From NCBI GenBank assembly GCA_002785585.1, contig PEUI01000335.1:194-10606 (forward strand): a DNA stretch of 10,413 bases. The letters are read 5' to 3'. Positions 7,644 through 10,413 of this stretch are shown here, one piece after another. Source of the stretch: Lysobacterales bacterium CG02_land_8_20_14_3_00_62_12. GTDB taxonomy: Bacteria > Pseudomonadota > Gammaproteobacteria > Xanthomonadales > Ahniellaceae. The position numbers and the translations under genes are program-made. Each line of letters opens with the position of its first letter. The first letter of the stretch is position 1. Below the pieces are notes generated by a model that had not been told where the DNA came from, did not search any database, and was given only the letters and a program-made list of their open reading frames with translations.

Positions 7644-7674
7644 GGGGTTCGCGTTGGGGTGGGGTTTGTTGGGG
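7644..7674 (+). other. G-quadruplex motif, four runs of four G
   Basis: Runs of GGGG lie at 7644-7647, 7656-7659, 7661-7664 and 7671-7674, with loops of 8, 1 and 6 bases. Four full four-G runs could form a four-tetrad structure on the + strand. The last run overlaps the left foot of the hairpin element at 7668, so the two folds would compete. It sits about 160 bases before the acyltransferase start and upstream of the candidate promoter. Confidence 0.5.
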
Positions 7675-7766
7675 TTCGCTGCGCTCACCGCCAACCTATG
7701 CGCGCTTTGCGCACCGATGCGCGCTGATTCGTTGGCATAGGTTGGGCTTAAGCGCAGCGTAGCGCT
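7668..7766. repeat. REP-like imperfect long hairpin (CCAACCTATGC / GCATAGGTTGG)
   Basis: CCAACCTATGC at 7691-7701 pairs exactly with GCATAGGTTGG at 7735-7745. The pairing extends outward to CGCTGCGCT (7677-7685) and AGCGCAGCG (7751-7759), giving 25-base arms with 21 matches around a 33-base loop. Each arm can also fold alone: GTTGGGGT (7668-7675) with ACCGCCAAC (7687-7695), and AGCGC (7751-7755) with GCGCT (7762-7766). The loop has a direct repeat ATGCGCGCT (7698-7706, 7717-7725). The TTCGCTGCGCTCA core next to CCAACCTA is a motif I know from dispersed proteobacterial intergenic repeats; I could not search for it here. Confidence 0.65.
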
Positions 7767-7794
7767 GACCGGTGCGCCGCGGTTCCGCTATGCT
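7765..7794 (+). promoter_or_regulatory. Candidate sigma-70 promoter for the acyltransferase gene
   Basis: CTGACC (7765-7770) and TATGCT (7789-7794) match the -35 and -10 consensus at four of six positions each, with an 18-base spacer. Transcription would start near 7801, leaving a leader of about 30 bases that ends in AAGGAG. The match is modest and rests on sequence alone. Confidence 0.35.
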
Positions 7795-7831
7795 GGACCG
7801 GGTCATCGCCAGCGAGGCTTAAGGAGTCGAG

Positions 7832-9250
7832 GTGGGAGAGCGATTGCAATCGCTGAGTGGTTTGGACGCGAGCTTCTTGTATCTGGAAGCCGCCGGTACG
7901 CCGATGCACGTCGGTTCGCTGATGTTGCTCGCGTTGCCAAAGCGACGTGGCTACGATTTTTATCGCTCGCTGTGCGCGCTGGTCTCGGCGCGGTTGCCGC
8001 AAATCCCGACCTTGCGCCGGGTGCTGAAAGCGGCGCCGTTGGGACTCGGGCATCCGCTGTGGATGGAGGTGACCCAGGTCAACCTGCACCAACACATCAT
8101 CGAGCGACGCTTGCGGGCGCCTGGCAGCGACCGCCAATTGCAGGCGCTGGTGGCGCGCTTGCAGGCAACCGCGCTGCCGCGTGATCGGCCGCTGTGGCAG
8201 TTTGTGGTGATCCATGGCCATCACTCGGGTGCGCTGGCGTTCTACACGCGCATTCATCACGCCTTGCTGGACGGTCAGGGTGGCGTGGCGCTGGCCAAAT
8301 TGTTGCTGGATGGCGAAGCGATTTTCCCCAATCTGCGGCGGGCGGCACCCAGCCCACCGGTGGCGGCGTTGCCGACGCCGGGAGCGGTGGCGCTGGCGCA
8401 GACGGCGGCGCGGGCCAGCTTCAGTCAAATCGTGCAACTGTTGAAGGCGCTGCCACCGGCACTGCGGCTGGCGCGGGCCAGTGGCACCAGGGTGATCGGC
8501 GATCTGCGGCGAAATCTGTTGTTTGCACCGAAGTCGGTGTTCAATCGGTCGATCGACGACAGCCGCAGTTTTGCCACGCTGTCGTTGCCACTGGCGGAAA
8601 TCAAGCGACTGGCCAGCGGTTTCGGCGTCAGCCTCAACGATCTGGTGATGGCGCTGTGCGCGCATGCCTTGCGCGCCTGGCTGAAGTCCAAGAAGGCTCT
8701 GCCGAGCAAGCCGTTGATTGCGGCGATGCCGATTTCGCTGCGGGCCCATGGGGATTCCGGCGCCAGCAATCAGGTGTCGATGGTGCAGTGTTCGCTGGCG
8801 ACGCAGATCCGCGATGACCTGGCCCGGCTGCGGGCGATTCAGGCATCGACCGCGCAGATCAAGGATCGCGTGCGGGCCTTTGGCAAGCTGATTCCCACCG
8901 ATTTTCCGGGGGTGGCGGCACCGCTCTGGGCGACCGGTCTCAGCCGCTGGTGGGGCGCCGACGGCAACGCCGAACGGCTGCCGATTCTGGCCAATCTGGT
9001 GATTTCCAATGTTCCCGGTCCGGCTTTGCCGCTGTATCTGGCAGGCGCACGCTTGCTGCACAATTACCCGGTTTCGATCGTGACCCATGGCTTGGGGCTG
9101 AATATCACCCTGCAAAGTTATGCCGGCCAACTGGAGTTCGGTATCCTCAGCTGCCAACAGGCGATGGCCGACGTGAGTGCGCTGTCGGCGTTGTTGGAAA
9201 CTGCGGTACAGGCTTATGCGGAGTTGCTGGCTGATGAAAGTAAAAGCTGA
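7832..9250 (+). CDS. Wax ester synthase / acyl-CoA:diacylglycerol acyltransferase (WS/DGAT)
   Basis: A 472-residue enzyme, the usual length for bacterial WS/DGATs (about 450-500). The family joins acyl-CoA to fatty alcohols or diacylglycerol to make wax esters or triacylglycerol at the inner membrane face and lipid-body surface. It opens with SGLDASFLYLE (9-19), has RPLWQF (119-124), and carries the catalytic HHxxxDG motif as HHALLDG (142-148). Further family blocks are NDLVMALCAHALR (269-281) and SNVPGP (392-397), near GLNITLQSYAGQL. There are no signal peptide or obvious membrane helices. The GTG at 7832 is supported by AAGGAG five bases upstream and by the position of the N-terminal motif. 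The next gene, a hydrolase, overlaps its end by 17 bases. Substrate preference (alcohol or diacylglycerol) cannot be read from the sequence. Confidence 0.95.
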   Translation: MGERLQSLSGLDASFLYLEAAGTPMHVGSLMLLALPKRRGYDFYRSLCALVSARLPQIPTLRRVLKAAPLGLGHPLWMEVTQVNLHQHIIERRLRAPGSDRQLQALVARLQATALPRDRPLWQFVVIHGHHSGALAFYTRIHHALLDGQGGVALAKLLLDGEAIFPNLRRAAPSPPVAALPTPGAVALAQTAARASFSQIVQLLKALPPALRLARASGTRVIGDLRRNLLFAPKSVFNRSIDDSRSFATLSLPLAEIKRLASGFGVSLNDLVMALCAHALRAWLKSKKALPSKPLIAAMPISLRAHGDSGASNQVSMVQCSLATQIRDDLARLRAIQASTAQIKDRVRAFGKLIPTDFPGVAAPLWATGLSRWWGADGNAERLPILANLVISNVPGPALPLYLAGARLLHNYPVSIVTHGLGLNITLQSYAGQLEFGILSCQQAMADVSALSALLETAVQAYAELLADESKS

Positions 9251-10154
9251 TTCCAGATGGCGTCGCCGCCCGCGCGATTGGCAGCGCGAGCCGCCGTCTG
9301 CCTTGTTGCTGGCGCTGGAGGGCCGGGCCATTTTCGAGTGGTCGGCGCTGCTGTTGGCCTGGCCCTGGTTGGGTCGCGCGCCGCACGGTGATGGCCATCC
9401 GGTGTTGGTGCTGCCGGGCTTGTTGGCCAGCGACGCCAGCACCTTGCCGATCCGCGGATTGCTCGATCGCCTCGGCTTTGTCAGCCATCCCTGGGAACTC
9501 GGCATGAATCGCGGCCCGGTCAAGGGCGTGATTGGCAAACTCAGCAAGCGCGTGCGCGATCTTTCCAAACAATCCGGGCGCAAAGTCAGTTTGGTCGGAT
9601 GGTCGATGGGTGGCGCGATGGCGCATGGGCTGGCGCTGGCGATGCCCGACCGCGTGCGCAGCGTCATCACCATGGGGTCGCCACTGGACGGACACCCGCA
9701 TTCGACCCATGCCTGGCGGGTCTTTGAGCAAGTGAGCGGTTTGCAAGCCGACGACGAACAACTGCATGATTTGATGGGGCTGCCGGCGCTGGTGCCAACC
9801 ACCAATATTCTCAGCAAAAGCGATGGCATCGTGCATTGGCGCAGCAGCATGCTGCCGCCGAGTGCGCTGTCGGAGACCATCGAAGTGAGCGCCAGCCATC
9901 TTGGTCTGGGCGTACATCCGGCGGTGTTGTGGATGATCGCCGAACGCTTGGCGCAAGCCGAGGGGGCGTGGCGGCCATTTGTGCGGTCGGGTCCCTGGCG
10001 CAGTTTCTGGTTTCGCGACCCACGGCGGCTGCGGATCGATGATTTGTATGCGCGCGCCCAGCGCCGGGTGACCGAGGCTGCGCTGACGCGCGCAGAAACT
10101 ACCGACACCGGTAGCGACCGATTGCTCAAAGATCACCATAACGACGGCGTTTGA
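9234..10154 (+). CDS. Alpha/beta hydrolase (putative esterase/lipase) paired with WS/DGAT
   Basis: A 306-residue alpha/beta-hydrolase. The strand-loop VLVLPGLLAS (57-66) supplies the oxyanion region, the nucleophile is Ser124 in GWSMGG, and Asp197 (SKSDGIV) and His222 (SASHLGLG) complete a full triad, so it is probably active. The core is preceded by about 50 residues with a basic stretch (RWRRRPRDWQRE) and a hydrophobic ALLLAWPWLG segment that could touch membrane or a lipid surface. After His222 an extension of about 80 residues contains WRPFVRSGPWRSFWF. I chose the ATG at 9234, with GGAG ten bases upstream, because the 19 codons before it look like a read-through of the acyltransferase in another frame. 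The overlap implies translational coupling, and a role in hydrolysing or remodelling the acyltransferase products is inferred from that. The exact substrate is unknown. Confidence 0.9.
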   Translation: MKVKADSRWRRRPRDWQREPPSALLLALEGRAIFEWSALLLAWPWLGRAPHGDGHPVLVLPGLLASDASTLPIRGLLDRLGFVSHPWELGMNRGPVKGVIGKLSKRVRDLSKQSGRKVSLVGWSMGGAMAHGLALAMPDRVRSVITMGSPLDGHPHSTHAWRVFEQVSGLQADDEQLHDLMGLPALVPTTNILSKSDGIVHWRSSMLPPSALSETIEVSASHLGLGVHPAVLWMIAERLAQAEGAWRPFVRSGPWRSFWFRDPRRLRIDDLYARAQRRVTEAALTRAETTDTGSDRLLKDHHNDGV

Positions 10155-10228
10155 CTTCGATCAAGGGGCAGCCGCCAGCAGCGGTCCAGTCTGGCGTCCA
10201 CACGGCAATGGGCCAACGGGAGAGCAGC

Positions 10229-10413
10229 ATGTTCAAACACATTCTGGTAGCAAGCGATGGCAGTGAACTGGCGCAATCGGCGTTGACCAAGGCGGTGGCG
10301 TTGGCCAAGGCGCTGAACGCCGAACTTTCTGTGGTCTGGGTGGCCGAGCCTTATGCCCCACAGATCCTGGCGGGTACGCCCTATCCATTTGTGCCGGTGA
10401 TGAGCAGCGCCGA
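10229..10413 (+). CDS. Universal stress protein, UspA family (partial, C-terminus outside window)
   Basis: The first 61 codons are visible. They open with MFKHILVASDGSELAQSAL, the classic first strand and nucleotide-contacting loop (ILVASDGS) of UspA proteins, followed by the helix LTKAVALAKALNAELSVVWV and its second strand. The ATP-binding G-2x-G-9x-G(S/T) motif would lie beyond the window, so ATP binding cannot be judged. The ATG at 10229 has GGGAGA (10218-10223) five bases upstream. It lies 74 bases after the hydrolase gene on the same strand. That gap holds a six-base inverted repeat CGCCAG/CTGGCG (10173-10178, 10191-10196) without a following T run, so cotranscription is possible but not shown. 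Confidence 0.9.
   Translation, partial: MFKHILVASDGSELAQSALTKAVALAKALNAELSVVWVAEPYAPQILAGTPYPFVPVMSSA

Larger units (their letters stand above)
7352..7831. other. 480-base divergent intergenic region
   Basis: It separates the leftward signalling operon from the rightward acyltransferase gene. I find no convincing gene in it. Next to the leftward gene lies its ribosome site (GAGG, 7357-7360). It then holds a GTGGGAGC inverted-repeat element (7456-7591), a G-run cluster (7644-7674), a long imperfect hairpin (7668-7766), a candidate promoter (7765-7794) and the acyltransferase ribosome site AAGGAG (7821-7826). I see no convincing sigma-70 promoter for the leftward operon. Confidence 0.7.

Noticed and set aside
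7337..7762. 141-codon plus-strand open frame in the intergenic region
   Set aside because: It runs across the REP-like repeats, starts inside the upstream gene of the other strand, and its Arg/Cys-rich translation shows no family resemblance.
7456..7766. CRISPR array or attachment site
   Set aside because: The repeats are inverted rather than regularly spaced direct copies, and no tRNA, integrase or cas gene is present in the window.
7748..10129. Long open frame on the minus strand (793 codons) opposite the acyltransferase and hydrolase genes
   Set aside because: It is rich in Arg, Gln, His and Pro with no recognisable domain, typical of an antisense frame in G+C-rich DNA. The plus-strand genes have clear family motifs over the whole stretch.
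10173..10196. CGCCAG/CTGGCG inverted repeat as a terminator after the hydrolase gene
   Set aside because: Only six base pairs with a 12-base loop and no following T run, so an intrinsic terminator is not supported.

Overview
The window comes from a G+C-rich bacterial chromosome. Dense coding, short intergenic gaps, a wax ester synthase/DGAT gene and GTGGGAGC-type and TTCGCTGCGCTCA-type intergenic repeats suggest a gammaproteobacterium (Lysobacterales- or Pseudomonadales-like). That placement is an inference from repeat style and gene content, not a proven taxonomy.

Left two thirds (1-7351), all on the minus strand, is a signalling cluster that reads from right to left. First (7351-4112) is a 1079-residue REC-PAS-PAS-PAS/LOV-GGDEF-EAL-REC protein with an intact EAL phosphodiesterase site, a GGDEF site that looks degraded, and a third PAS domain carrying a LOV-type GHNCDFLQ motif with the flavin-adduct cysteine. 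Four bases later (4107-445) comes a 1220-residue soluble sensor histidine kinase (PAS-PAS-PAS-GAF-PAS-GAF-PAS-HisKA-HATPase) with a phytochrome-class catalytic core but no bilin-binding module. After a 113-base gap (331-1, cut by the window edge) comes a single-domain response regulator of the Rcp1 type, the usual partner of such kinases. The likely logic is that several cytoplasmic signals, possibly including blue light or flavin redox state, feed into a phosphorelay and into c-di-GMP turnover.

The gap 7352-7831 separates the divergent halves. It holds two REP-like inverted-repeat elements, a four-run G-quadruplex motif on the + strand, and a candidate promoter for the rightward genes.

Right third (7832-10413), plus strand: a WS/DGAT acyltransferase (7832-9250) overlaps by 17 bases an alpha/beta hydrolase with a complete Ser-Asp-His triad (9234-10154), a probable neutral-lipid synthesis/turnover pair. 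A universal stress protein begins at 10229 and runs off the window.
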